Made by a program: the position numbers and the translations under genes. DNA of 64,000 bases from Owenweeksia hongkongensis DSM 17368 (GTDB taxonomy: Bacteria; Bacteroidota; Bacteroidia; Flavobacteriales; Schleiferiaceae): the NCBI RefSeq assembly GCF_000236705.1, contig NC_016599.1, positions 62,001-126,000 of the forward strand, read 5' to 3'. Below the pieces are notes generated by a model that was not told the origin of the DNA, searched no databases, and saw only the letters and a program-made list of their open reading frames with translations. Of this stretch, positions 25,959 through 35,687 are shown one piece after another. Numbering within the stretch: the first letter of the stretch is position 1; each line of letters opens with the position of its first letter.

Positions 25959-26080
25959 GTAATATTTTTCCTTCAAAAAGTGCCAGATGTCGGGTATATT
26001 CACCCGAGTCTATTTTTCCGTTCATTTATTGATTGTACAATTGTATATTCGCAACCTTAATTTTTAAAGAGTAAATACAC

Positions 26081-28234
26081 ATGGCGACTTTAGAGCGCAT
26101 ACGTCAACGTTCAGGTTTATTGATTGGTATTATAGGTGTGGCCATGCTGGCTTTCATTCTTACCGACCTTTTGGGATCAGGCAATTCATTATTTAGAGCC
26201 GATGCTAATGTGGTAGGAAAGGTGAATGGCAGAACGGTAGAGTCACGAGAATTTGCCATGCGCATGGATGAGCGCGAAGCAATAATCCGTCAGCAAAACC
26301 CACAGCAAGCCCAATTTATTACCCGTAAGCAAATTGCTGATGGTGTATGGAATGAGATTGTTCGTGAAGAAGTAATGGGCGAGCAGTACGATAATCTTGG
26401 ATTTATGGTGTCTAGCCGAGAGTTGTACCAAAGATTAAAAGCTAACCCTTCTATTCAAAGTGCCCCTGCTTTTAAGGATCAGGTGACTGGCCAATTTAGC
26501 GAAGGTATGTTTCAGCAATACATCACCAACCTTAGAGACAACATGAATGTTGACCCTCAGGCTGCCGAAGCTTACCAGCAATGGGTAGATTTTGAAAGAG
26601 GGCAAAAGGACATGGCTCTTCAAACAAAGTATAATAAAGCTGTAGAAAAAGGACTTTATGTGCCTAAACAAATTGCTAAGGCATCATTTCAGTCAAGCAG
26701 CATTTCTGCTAATATCAAAATGGCGGCTCTTGAGTTTTCATCTATTAAAGATGAGGAAGTAGAAGTGACCGATGCAGATTTTAAAAATTATTACAACGAG
26801 AATAAGGAAGATTTTAAAGCAGAAAAATCAGCTGATATCCTTTATGTAAACTTTCCTATTGCGGCTTCTGAAGCTGACAGAAAAGAATTGCAGGATGAGT
26901 TGAAAGGATACATCAGTGCAGCAGATAGCGCTGAAAACTTTGCTTTTGCAGCTGATGATTCACTTTATGCAAGCAGCCGTTCTGATATTAGAGTAATGCC
27001 TGATTACTATAGAGAGGCTAACCTTCCACAAGGATTGGATACGACTATCATGGAGCAGCCTGTGGGTTATGTAACCGAGCCTTATGAGGCAAACGGATAC
27101 TATGCCATTACCAAGGTTACAGATAAGAGAAATCTTCCTGATTCTGTGGAAGCACGCCATATTCTTATTTCATTCCAAGGATTGCAAGGAGGTAACGAAA
27201 CACGCAACCAGCCACAAGCAAAGGCTCTTGTTGATAGCTTGTTGGAAGTTGTAAAAGCTGATACTTCAAAGTTTGCGGCTATCGCAAAAGAACTTTCTGA
27301 TGACCCAGGTTCTGGTGCAAATGGTGGCGAACTAGGTTGGTTTGGTGACAAGCAAATGGTGGCTTCTTTCTCCAACTTCAGCTTTAGAAATGAAAAAGGT
27401 GAAATAGCTATGGTGCCTTCTCAGTTTGGATACCACATTATCGAAATTTTAGATCAAAAAGGTAGTTCAGAAGCTGTGAAGCTTTTGTCTATCAGTCGTG
27501 AGATTGCACCAACAGAGCAGACTATCGATGATATTTACTCAGCAGCAAGTGAATTTGCTTCAAGCGTTTCAGGTACTGAAGATTTTACCGCTAAGGCGGA
27601 AGAGAAAGGTTACACACCACGTCCTGCCACTGGTCTTTTGCCTTTTGACGAAAGTATCCCGGGATTGGGTAACAACCGCGAGATTATTCGCTGGGCAAAT
27701 GGAATCAACAGTGAGGATACCGAAATTGGCGACATTCAATTGTTTAACAATGGAAACTCTTCATACGTAGTAGTACTTCTTACTGATGCCATGGAAGATG
27801 GATATAGAAGCCTTGACGCTGTAAAAGAGAACATACGCCCAATGGTGATAAACTCTAAGAAAGGTGATATGCTAATGAAGAAGTTTGAAGGAGCAACCGG
27901 GGATATTGATGCCATTGGTGCAGCTGCAGGCGCTCCTGTTACTACTCAGGCCGTAAACTTTGGAGCACCAAGTTTGGGGCGTTTTGGTAGTGAGCCAAAA
28001 GTAATCGGAACCATTTTCGGTATGAATGATGGAGAAACTTCTAAGCCTATCAAAGGTAACAGAGGCGTATTTGTAATTCAGCTTACCAACAAAACTCCAG
28101 CAGCTGAGCTTCCTGATTATAGCGAGCAGCAAAACCAACAACAACAGGCTACCAGAGGTAGAGTACAAGGTCAGGTTTTCCTATCTCTTAAAGAGAATGC
28201 TAAGCTTGATGATAGAAGAGCTAAGTTCTACTAG
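26081..28234 (+). CDS. PpiD/SurA-type periplasmic peptidyl-prolyl isomerase
   Basis: 717 aa. An N-terminal signal anchor (about residues 14-33, IGIIGVAMLAFILTDLLG) is followed by a SurA N-terminal chaperone domain (about 45-230) and a rotamase (PpiC) domain starting near residue 355 (VEARHILISFQG, then GANGGELGWFG and PSQFGYHIIEI). It folds outer-membrane proteins in the periplasm. A second half of about 250 residues completes the PpiD layout. It is a single gene with its own terminator at 28260. Confidence 0.88.
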   Translation: MATLERIRQRSGLLIGIIGVAMLAFILTDLLGSGNSLFRADANVVGKVNGRTVESREFAMRMDEREAIIRQQNPQQAQFITRKQIADGVWNEIVREEVMGEQYDNLGFMVSSRELYQRLKANPSIQSAPAFKDQVTGQFSEGMFQQYITNLRDNMNVDPQAAEAYQQWVDFERGQKDMALQTKYNKAVEKGLYVPKQIAKASFQSSSISANIKMAALEFSSIKDEEVEVTDADFKNYYNENKEDFKAEKSADILYVNFPIAASEADRKELQDELKGYISAADSAENFAFAADDSLYASSRSDIRVMPDYYREANLPQGLDTTIMEQPVGYVTEPYEANGYYAITKVTDKRNLPDSVEARHILISFQGLQGGNETRNQPQAKALVDSLLEVVKADTSKFAAIAKELSDDPGSGANGGELGWFGDKQMVASFSNFSFRNEKGEIAMVPSQFGYHIIEILDQKGSSEAVKLLSISREIAPTEQTIDDIYSAASEFASSVSGTEDFTAKAEEKGYTPRPATGLLPFDESIPGLGNNREIIRWANGINSEDTEIGDIQLFNNGNSSYVVVLLTDAMEDGYRSLDAVKENIRPMVINSKKGDMLMKKFEGATGDIDAIGAAAGAPVTTQAVNFGAPSLGRFGSEPKVIGTIFGMNDGETSKPIKGNRGVFVIQLTNKTPAAELPDYSEQQNQQQQATRGRVQGQVFLSLKENAKLDDRRAKFY

Positions 28235-28259
28235 TAGAACCTAAGTTTTAAAAATATTG

Positions 28260-28297
28260 AATCCCCTTCTAGGCCTAGCTGAGAAGGGGATTTTTTT
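28260..28297 (+). terminator. Intrinsic terminator after the PpiD gene
   Basis: AATCCCCTTCT and its complement AGAAGGGGATT flank a 10-base loop and are followed by seven T. It lies 26 bp after the stop. Confidence 0.85.
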
Positions 28298-28569
28298 GTT
28301 CTATGCTAAGGACTAACCTTGACAATGGTTAAAACAACTGTCAGTAATTGTTAAACAGAGTTTGACACCTCTGCCGGAACAATTTTAAGAATACTTTAAA
28401 ACCAGGATAAAATGGTGGCGCTAAGGAAGCAGTATTTTACTTTAGGTATAATATCATAGTAGAATCGTTAGCCAGTGGCATATGAGGTTAGAATCACGGA
28501 TTTTACAATCCTTACAACACTAACCTATTGCTATTTCCCCTAAGTAATCTAATGTATAAAATCTAGCCC
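28298..28569. other. Intergenic DNA between ppiD and rodA 3' ends
   Basis: Convergent genes. I see no ORF, repeat or further terminator in these 270 bp beyond the PpiD terminator. The region is AT-rich. Confidence 0.5.
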
Positions 28570-29829
28570 CTAAAGAATTTCCATTCTATTACTATCCAAC
28601 TTGATGAAGATAAATAGGAGGAGGGTAAAACCCCAAAGGGAAGAACCTCCATAACTGAAGAAGGGAAGGGGAATACCAACTACGGGCGCAAGGCCTATTG
28701 TCATGGCTATATTCACTGCAAAGTGAAAAAAGAGGATAGAGGCTACCGAATAACCATAAATGCGGCTAAAGGCAGATTTTTGCCTTTCAGCCACAATGAT
28801 GATTCTAAAGAAGAGAAGGACAAATAGAATCACAACCACAGAGCTCCCAACAAAGCCCCATTCTTCGCCTACAGTACAGAATATAAAGTCGGTGCTTTGC
28901 TCGGGCACAAAATCAAACTTGGTTTGAGTACCTTCTAAATATCCTTTGCCAGTAAGTCCACCAGAGCCAATGGCAATCATAGATTGGGCGGTGTTATAGC
29001 CAATTCCTTTTGGGTCGTGTGCTTTGCCAAGCAAAATGTTGATACGGTTTCTGTGACGATCTTCCAGCACATTATTAAAGGTGTAATCCACACTTTGAAT
29101 AAACCCAATAGCTAATAAGGTTAATGCTATAATGCGAACAATAGCACCTCTCGATCTTCGATAAAGGAAAATGAATATTCCGGCAATAGCCGCGATAAAA
29201 AGAAATAGATAAAGAGGACTGATAAGTAAGCTGAGGATAAATAGAATAACAAGTGCAAAGCCGGCAAAAATGTAATTTCCGGAAAGGCCTTCACGGTAAA
29301 AAACTAGGAAGAATGCAGAATACACCAATGCCGAACCCGGGTCAGGCTGTGGGATAATAATGGCTGCAGGAAGAAACACAATAATTAAAGCCACAAAACG
29401 GTCTTTCCAGCTATTCATGGAAACTCCTTTGGTACTTAGGTATTTAGCTGTAGCAAGGGCTGTAGCAAACTTGGCAAACTCAGAAGGTTGTAAACTGAAA
29501 CTACCAAAGGCGTACCATGATTGGGCTCCGGCTATTTCTTTACCAAACACAAAAAGCCCGAGCAGCGAGAGTATAGAAATGATGTAAATGGGGAAGGCCA
29601 GGGTTTGGAAGAGAGTAGCATCGGCAAACATAATGACGAGGATGATGACTACGGAAGTGCCTATCCAAAGTAGCTGCTTGCCATACTTTTGGCTCATGTC
29701 AAAAATGCTGCTAAACTCTTCATTATAAACAGCTGCATAAATGTTTAGCCAACCCAGCAGCGCTAGGGCGAAGTATAGAAATACGAGTATCCAATCTATA
29801 TTTTGAAAAAGGCTTCCGTTACTGCGCAT
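28570..29829 (-). CDS. rodA: RodA, SEDS peptidoglycan glycosyltransferase
   Basis: 419 aa with about ten hydrophobic helices and the SEDS signatures FSLQPSEFAKFATALATA, DPGSALVYSAFFL and a late STDFIFCTVGEEWGF block. The C-terminal FFSYGGSSLWGFTLLLF helix is also typical. RodA polymerises lateral-wall peptidoglycan with its partner PBP2, encoded immediately upstream. Its ATG overlaps the stop of PBP2 by one base. It is the last gene of the cell-shape cluster. Confidence 0.93.
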   Translation of the reverse strand: MRSNGSLFQNIDWILVFLYFALALLGWLNIYAAVYNEEFSSIFDMSQKYGKQLLWIGTSVVIILVIMFADATLFQTLAFPIYIISILSLLGLFVFGKEIAGAQSWYAFGSFSLQPSEFAKFATALATAKYLSTKGVSMNSWKDRFVALIIVFLPAAIIIPQPDPGSALVYSAFFLVFYREGLSGNYIFAGFALVILFILSLLISPLYLFLFIAAIAGIFIFLYRRSRGAIVRIIALTLLAIGFIQSVDYTFNNVLEDRHRNRINILLGKAHDPKGIGYNTAQSMIAIGSGGLTGKGYLEGTQTKFDFVPEQSTDFIFCTVGEEWGFVGSSVVVILFVLLFFRIIIVAERQKSAFSRIYGYSVASILFFHFAVNIAMTIGLAPVVGIPLPFFSYGGSSLWGFTLLLFIFIKLDSNRMEIL

Positions 29830-31685
29830 TACTTGTTTTCAGCTATCAGTTTCTTTTTGTCATACACTGCGTCAAGTTGCTTCTGGTATTCTTCTTTTAG
29901 ACTTCCATCTAGCATACGCTTTTCAAGAGTTTCGCGGGTGATTTCTCCATTGATGTATTTTTCAATCATCAAGCTGGCAATTGGTGCGGCCCATCGGCTT
30001 CCCCAATATCCATTTTCAACAATAATGGCAATTGCAATTTTGGGATCATCTTTTGGTGCAAAAGCCACAAATATGGAGTGATCTTGCCCATGAGGGTTTT
30101 CGGCAGTTCCAGTTTTTCCACACATTTCAATGCCTTCTAATCGGCTGCCTCGAGCCGTACCTTTTTCAAAAGCATCAAACATTCCTTCTATTACAATGTC
30201 AAAATGTTTGGGATCAACAGTGGTGTGTTTTGGCTCGGTATAATTAGGGTCAGTTACGGGTTGCCCATTTACCTTTTTAAGAATATGAGGGGTGTAGTAG
30301 TAACCTCTATTGGCTATTGCCGCAGTCATGTTGGCGAGCTGAATAGGCGTTACCAAAAGCTCTCCCTGGCCTATTCCAAGTGAAATAGCACTCACGGCTT
30401 TCCAACCGGTATATCCAAAAGCACGATCATAATAATCAGCATCGGGAACAAAACCTTTTCTACCTGTAGGTAAATCGTTGTTTAGGAATTTTCCCAAACC
30501 AAAGCTTTTCACATGCTCACTCCAGGCATTCATACCTTGGTGGGCATCAGGATAGTTTTCAATAATGCCTTTAAATGCTGTACAGAAGTAGTTGTTGCAG
30601 GATTTACTAATTCCAGTGCGCAATGGAAGTGGGTAGCTTGTACCGCAGTGGCAAGCCACATGAAGCCTTCCATAATGAAAACCATGATGACAGGTGTAGG
30701 CGGTGGTTGGGGTAAGTGTACCTTCCTGCAAACCAATAAGGGCGTTAACTACTTTAAAAGGGGAGCCAGGAGGGTATTCTGCCAATAGACCACGATCATA
30801 AAGAGGTTTTTCGATGCTATCCACAAACAAGCGTCCGTAGTTTTTTGTGCGCTCACGGCCCACCATAAGTTCGGGGTTATAGCTTGGACTGGTTACCAAA
30901 GCCAGTATTTCTCCAGATGAAGGTTCGATAGCGACTACGCTTCCGCGCTTTCCGTTCATGAGTTGCTCACCATACTTTTGTAAGTCAATGTCTATAGAGC
31001 AAATAATGTCGGCCCCAGGATCGGGAAGGGTATCGTATTTTCCACCTTCAAAACGGCCCTTTACACGGTTGTGTACGTCCACCATTTTGTATTGAATACC
31101 CGCACGACCACGCAATACTTCTTCATACGATTTTTCGATTCCGGTAATTCCCACCAAGTCACCTTTTTTGTAAGTGCTATGGTCGGCCAAAAATCTATCG
31201 GAAGCTTCGCCAATAAACCCTGTAACGTTGGCCGCAGAGTTGTATGCATAATCTCTAAGGATCCGCTTTTGCGGGAAGAACCCCTTAAAGCTGTATAGTT
31301 TTTCCTGAAGGGAAATGTAATGCTCCTTGCTCATTTGCTTTACAAATACCGATGGCTTGCGGTAACTGTAAGCTTTGGCTTCGGCCATTTTACTGATAAA
31401 AAGCTCTTTGGTGATTCCCAGTAGACCGCAAAACTCAAGCGTGTCAAGGCTTTCCACTTGAAGTGGTACCACCATAATATCATAAGCAGATTGATTGCCT
31501 ACAAGGAGTTTTCCTTGACGATCAAAAATCAACCCACGACCAGGATACACCATCTCTTTTCGAATCACATTATTTTCTGCCGAAAGGCGAAAATCAGTGC
31601 GAATAACCTGAATGTAAAACAGGCGGGCGATAAAGATGAGGGCTAGGCCAATGAAAAAGAAATAGAATAAGTACTTACGTTCCAT
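29829..31685 (-). CDS. mrdA: Penicillin-binding protein 2 (transpeptidase)
   Basis: 618 aa with an N-terminal membrane anchor (about residues 5-22). The transpeptidase domain has all three active-site motifs: SPFK (in PPGSPFKVVNALIG), SCN (in GISKSCNNYF) and KTG (in MCGKTGTAENPHG). It cross-links peptidoglycan during elongation. The ATG is 3 bp after the stop of mreD. Length and order fit PBP2 of the rod complex. Confidence 0.93.
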   Translation of the reverse strand: MERKYLFYFFFIGLALIFIARLFYIQVIRTDFRLSAENNVIRKEMVYPGRGLIFDRQGKLLVGNQSAYDIMVVPLQVESLDTLEFCGLLGITKELFISKMAEAKAYSYRKPSVFVKQMSKEHYISLQEKLYSFKGFFPQKRILRDYAYNSAANVTGFIGEASDRFLADHSTYKKGDLVGITGIEKSYEEVLRGRAGIQYKMVDVHNRVKGRFEGGKYDTLPDPGADIICSIDIDLQKYGEQLMNGKRGSVVAIEPSSGEILALVTSPSYNPELMVGRERTKNYGRLFVDSIEKPLYDRGLLAEYPPGSPFKVVNALIGLQEGTLTPTTAYTCHHGFHYGRLHVACHCGTSYPLPLRTGISKSCNNYFCTAFKGIIENYPDAHQGMNAWSEHVKSFGLGKFLNNDLPTGRKGFVPDADYYDRAFGYTGWKAVSAISLGIGQGELLVTPIQLANMTAAIANRGYYYTPHILKKVNGQPVTDPNYTEPKHTTVDPKHFDIVIEGMFDAFEKGTARGSRLEGIEMCGKTGTAENPHGQDHSIFVAFAPKDDPKIAIAIIVENGYWGSRWAAPIASLMIEKYINGEITRETLEKRMLDGSLKEEYQKQLDAVYDKKKLIAENK

Positions 31686-31688
31686 GAA

Positions 31689-32198
31689 TTAAATTCGATC
31701 CTTCTTTCTAAAGTTCCAGAGCTGCACCAGAAGAACAAATACAAAGGTAAAGATACTGCTCATCATAGTACGCACTAATACTGTGCCGATGTCGCGGAAG
31801 CTATAACTTTCTATTAGGAATAGTAAGAAATGATGAATCAGGATACAAAGTAGAGCGTAAACAATGAGGTTACCCAGTCCTAATTTGTTTGGTTTTACGC
31901 TAAGAAAATCTTCACCTCGCTTTTGCGTAGCCACTTTTAATAGTGGAATTCTAATGTATGCCAAAAATACGGTAGCAGCTATGTGTACACCACCGCTGTT
32001 TTCAAACATGTCAATGCACAAGCCCATAAGGAATGCAAGTATCAACACTGTACTCCGCGGTACTTTTACGGGCAGCATCATTACAAATAATATGTACACG
32101 TAAGGATTTAGATAGCCGGAATAATCAATATTATTCAAGATGAAAACCTGAAATAGTACCAGCACCAAAAAGGACAATATGTTGCGTGCGGTTATCAT
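31689..32198 (-). CDS. mreD: Rod shape-determining protein MreD
   Basis: 169 aa, a small polytopic protein with about five hydrophobic segments and the early NPYVYILFVMMLPVKVPRS block expected of Bacteroidota MreD. It links MreC with PBP2 and RodA in the membrane. Its start overlaps the stop of mreC by 4 bp. Confidence 0.85.
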   Translation of the reverse strand: MITARNILSFLVLVLFQVFILNNIDYSGYLNPYVYILFVMMLPVKVPRSTVLILAFLMGLCIDMFENSGGVHIAATVFLAYIRIPLLKVATQKRGEDFLSVKPNKLGLGNLIVYALLCILIHHFLLFLIESYSFRDIGTVLVRTMMSSIFTFVFVLLVQLWNFRKKDRI

Positions 32199-33025
32199 TT
32201 TGGGTCCTGTTGGCTTTGAAGGTTTTGGACCTCAAGTTTCATTTTGTCTTCAATCACATATACGTGATGGATAGATGCGAAATCAGTTGCCAAGTTGATT
32301 TTTACAGCAAAGAAGTTTTGATCTTCCTGAAGGTTATAAGAATCAATATAGCCGATGGTAAGTCCCATTGGGAATAAAAGGCTTCGTGAATCAGTAACGA
32401 TCGTATCGCCTTTTGTGATCTTTGCGTAGCGGGGAATATCCGTTAGGTAGGCGTATTGATAATTATTGTTATTCCATAGAACAGGGCCAAAATAGCCAGA
32501 GTTTTTGATTCGTCCGCTTACTGAAAATGAAGGATTGATAAGTGGAATAACCGTAGAGAAATGTTTGCTGACATCTTTTACTACCCCCACAATTCCTTTG
32601 CTTCCAATTACGCCCATACCTTTTTCTACACCATGCACGCTACCTCTGTTTATAGTCATGTAATTGCGGGCTTTGCGGTAGCTGCCGCTTACAATTTCAG
32701 CATCAATATAAGTGTAGCGAATAGCATTTGAGCTATCTATAACGGTAGTGGTGTCGGTGCTTAGAGGGAAGAAGGAACCTTCACTTTGGTTGCGAAGTTT
32801 TGCATTTTCCTCAGCCAGCTTTTCATTTTGATCTACCAAGTCAAGGTATTCCTCTACATCATTAGTGCGCTGTAGCATACCACCTGTAACGGAATTCGCA
32901 GAGTTTATAAATACAGATCTTTGATAACTGCGGCTGGCACTAATCCATGTAAATGCGATGGCCTCCAGAAACACAAAAAGTATGAGTATCCGGATTCTAT
33001 AAAGATAGGCCAGTAAGTTGCGCAT
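32195..33025 (-). CDS. mreC: Rod shape-determining protein MreC
   Basis: 276 aa. One membrane helix (about residues 11-29) is followed by a coiled coil (about 55-85) and a beta-rich periplasmic domain with GVEKGMGVIGSKGIVG and YVIEDK near the C-terminus. MreC scaffolds the elongation complex and interacts with PBP2. It lies between mreB (13 bp gap) and mreD (4 bp overlap). Confidence 0.92.
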   Translation of the reverse strand: MRNLLAYLYRIRILILFVFLEAIAFTWISASRSYQRSVFINSANSVTGGMLQRTNDVEEYLDLVDQNEKLAEENAKLRNQSEGSFFPLSTDTTTVIDSSNAIRYTYIDAEIVSGSYRKARNYMTINRGSVHGVEKGMGVIGSKGIVGVVKDVSKHFSTVIPLINPSFSVSGRIKNSGYFGPVLWNNNNYQYAYLTDIPRYAKITKGDTIVTDSRSLLFPMGLTIGYIDSYNLQEDQNFFAVKINLATDFASIHHVYVIEDKMKLEVQNLQSQQDPK

Positions 33026-33038
33026 TTACAGAATAGGT

Positions 33039-34064
33039 TTATGACATCAGGAAGTTAAACTTGCCGATATTTTTCAAGGCGATACCCGTACCACGAACTA
33101 CAGCTCTAAGCGGATCTTCGGCAACGTAAACAGGTAAATCTGTTTTCATAGAAACACGCTTGTCCAGTCCACGAAGCATAGAACCACCACCGGCCATATA
33201 TATTCCACTGTTGTAAATATCAGCGGCAAGCTCTGGAGGAGTCATGGAAAGTGCTTCCATAATGGCATCTTCAATACGCATGATGGATTTGTCCAATGCC
33301 TTTGCAATTTCCTTGTAGGTTACCATAATTTGCTTTGGCTTCCCGGTAAGGAGGTCACGGCCTTGAACAGCCATATCTTCCGGTCCGTTTTCCAAATCAT
33401 CAAGGGCAGAACCAATTTGAATTTTGATTTCTTCGGCAGTACGCTCACCAACATAAAGGTTATGCTGGGTGCGCATATAGTAGCTGATGTCATTAGTAAA
33501 AACGTCACCAGCTACTTTTATAGATTTATCGGCAACGATACCACCCAAAGCCAAAACGGCAATTTCGGTAGTACCACCACCTATATCAATTATCATGTTT
33601 CCCTTTGGCTCTTGCACATCTACACCAGTACCAATAGCCGCAGCCATAGGTTCGTGAATAAGATATACTTCACGGGCACCAGCATGCTGAGCTGAATCTC
33701 TTACAGCTCGTTTTTCCACTTCGGTAATACCGGAAGGAATACAAATTACCATGCGAAGGGCAGGGGGGATTAATCTCTTTTTTAAGGAAGGAATGCTTTT
33801 TATCATTTCCCTGATCATGGCTTCTGAAGCTTCAAAATCGGCAATCACACCATCTTTCAATGGGCGAATGGTTTTGATGTTTTCATGTGTTTTTCCATGC
33901 ATCTGACGGGCCTGCTGACCTACAGCAATAATTTTTCCGGTAGTGCGGTCACGTGCCACAATACTCGGAGCATCCACTACCACTTTGTCATTGTGAATAA
34001 TCAGCGTGTTGGCTGTTCCCAAGTCAATGGCAATGTCTTCCCTAAATAAATCAAATAATCCCAT
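33039..34064 (-). CDS. mreB: Rod shape-determining protein MreB
   Basis: 341 aa, the usual size. The actin-like phosphate loops IDLGTANTLI (about residues 15-24) and DIGGGTTEIAV (about 165-175) and the adenosine-side AGGGSMLRGLD are clear. It forms membrane-bound filaments that guide cell-wall synthesis. It is encoded 9 bp downstream of purH and heads mreBCD. Confidence 0.97.
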   Translation of the reverse strand: MGLFDLFREDIAIDLGTANTLIIHNDKVVVDAPSIVARDRTTGKIIAVGQQARQMHGKTHENIKTIRPLKDGVIADFEASEAMIREMIKSIPSLKKRLIPPALRMVICIPSGITEVEKRAVRDSAQHAGAREVYLIHEPMAAAIGTGVDVQEPKGNMIIDIGGGTTEIAVLALGGIVADKSIKVAGDVFTNDISYYMRTQHNLYVGERTAEEIKIQIGSALDDLENGPEDMAVQGRDLLTGKPKQIMVTYKEIAKALDKSIMRIEDAIMEALSMTPPELAADIYNSGIYMAGGGSMLRGLDKRVSMKTDLPVYVAEDPLRAVVRGTGIALKNIGKFNFLMS

Positions 34065-34073
34065 TGGGCGTTT

Positions 34074-35591
34074 TTAGTGTTTAAAGTGGCGAGTACCTGT
34101 AAATACCATGGACATGCCGTGGTTATCGCAATAATCAATAGATAGCTGATCTTTTACAGAACCCCCTGGTTGTATTACGGCTGTTATTCCGGCATTGTCG
34201 GCTATCTCCACACAGTCAGGAAAAGGGAAGAAAGCATCAGATGCCATAACAGCTCCTTGCAGGTCAAATTTAAAATTTTTGGCTTTGGTTATAGCCTGCT
34301 TTAGTGCATCTACTCTAGAAGTTTGCCCTGTGCCACTTGCTAAAAGCTGTCCGTTTTTAGCTAACACAATGGTATTGCTCTTAGTATGCTTGCAAATTTT
34401 AGACGCAAAAACCAGGTCATTATATTCGTTTTCTGATGGTTGGGCTTTTGTTTTGGCCTCCATCATCTCACGAGTGTCTGTAATGTTATCCTTATCCTGT
34501 ACCAAGATACCGTTTAAAAGAGAGCGATACTGTTTTTTAGGCATCTCAAAATCTTTTAGTATCAAGATAATTCGATTCTTCTTTTGCTGAAGGATTTCCA
34601 GCGCTTCGGCAGTGTAGGAAGGAGCGATAATGATTTCGAAGAAAATTTTGTGAATTTCTTCAGCGGTAGCTTTATCAATTTCAGTATTTGAAATGATTAC
34701 GCCTCCAAAAGCTGAAACAGAATCACCGGCAAGGGCATCAGTCCAGGCATCAAGCACATTGCTGCGGCTAGCAATACCACAAGCATTATTGTGCTTCATT
34801 ACAGCTACAGTAGTGTCGTCAAATTCTTTTATCAAACTTACTGCTGCATCAGCGTCAAGCAGGTTGTTGTATGATAAATCCTTTCCGTGAAGTTTTTCAA
34901 ATACCTCATTCATGTTACCATAAAAAGCACCTTCCTGATGAGGGTTTTCGCCATAGCGAAGTGGATTTTTGGTACCTAGAGTAAGCGTGTTTGAATCTTC
35001 ATCATTACCCATAAGGTAGCCATGAATAGCGGTGTCATAATGTGATGAAACTCCAAAAGCAGCTGTTGCAAAACGCTTGCGGTCTTCTAAAGTAGGCTCA
35101 CCTTTTTCAAATACCTCAATCGCATCAGCGTACAGGTCACGTGAAGGAACAATAAGGGTATGCTTATAATTTTTAGCGGCAGCGCGTAGAAGCGAAATAC
35201 CACCGATGTCAATCTTTTCGATAATATCTTCATGAGAAGCCCCGCTCTTTACGGTTTCTTCAAATGGATAAAGGTCAACAACGATTACATCAATATTTGG
35301 AATTTCATATTGACTCATTTCCTCACGGTCAGATTCTAAATCTCTACGGCCAAGGATTCCTCCAAAAACTTTTGGGTGAAGAGTTTTTACACGACCTCCC
35401 AAAATAGATGGGTAGCTGGTAAGGTCTTCCACGGCTTGCACAGGGTGGCCCAAGTCTTCAATAAACTTGCGTGTTCCACCAGTTGAAAGTAGAGTATAAC
35501 CTCTCTTTACCAATGAGTTAACTAATTCTTCTAAACCGTCCTTATAAAATACTGAAATAAGGGCTGTTGGATTATTTGATGTATGTGACAT
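34074..35591 (-). CDS. purH: Bifunctional AICAR formyltransferase / IMP cyclohydrolase
   Basis: 505 aa. The N-terminal cyclohydrolase domain (about residues 1-190) has the MGS-like STGGTRKFIEDLGH loop and GRVKTLHPKVFGG. The transformylase domain includes AVMKHNNACGIASRS, where the usual Lys-His pair is followed by N-A-C rather than the commoner N-P-C. It performs the last two steps of de novo IMP synthesis. Being only 9 bp upstream of mreB, it is probably co-transcribed with the cell-shape genes. Confidence 0.95.
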   Translation of the reverse strand: MSHTSNNPTALISVFYKDGLEELVNSLVKRGYTLLSTGGTRKFIEDLGHPVQAVEDLTSYPSILGGRVKTLHPKVFGGILGRRDLESDREEMSQYEIPNIDVIVVDLYPFEETVKSGASHEDIIEKIDIGGISLLRAAAKNYKHTLIVPSRDLYADAIEVFEKGEPTLEDRKRFATAAFGVSSHYDTAIHGYLMGNDEDSNTLTLGTKNPLRYGENPHQEGAFYGNMNEVFEKLHGKDLSYNNLLDADAAVSLIKEFDDTTVAVMKHNNACGIASRSNVLDAWTDALAGDSVSAFGGVIISNTEIDKATAEEIHKIFFEIIIAPSYTAEALEILQQKKNRIILILKDFEMPKKQYRSLLNGILVQDKDNITDTREMMEAKTKAQPSENEYNDLVFASKICKHTKSNTIVLAKNGQLLASGTGQTSRVDALKQAITKAKNFKFDLQGAVMASDAFFPFPDCVEIADNAGITAVIQPGGSVKDQLSIDYCDNHGMSMVFTGTRHFKH

Positions 35592-35687
35592 GAAAAAAAA
35601 TTGAAGCCGCGAATTTAGCCAAAATCAGCGCGGAATCCCTATCCTTCGGCCTGCTTTTTCAACTATATTTACACTTTCTGTTTAAAT

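Noticed and set aside
26029..26052. A possible Bacteroidota promoter (TATATTCGC) before the PpiD gene.
   Set aside because: No TTTG box at the right distance could be found, so it is not listed as a promoter.
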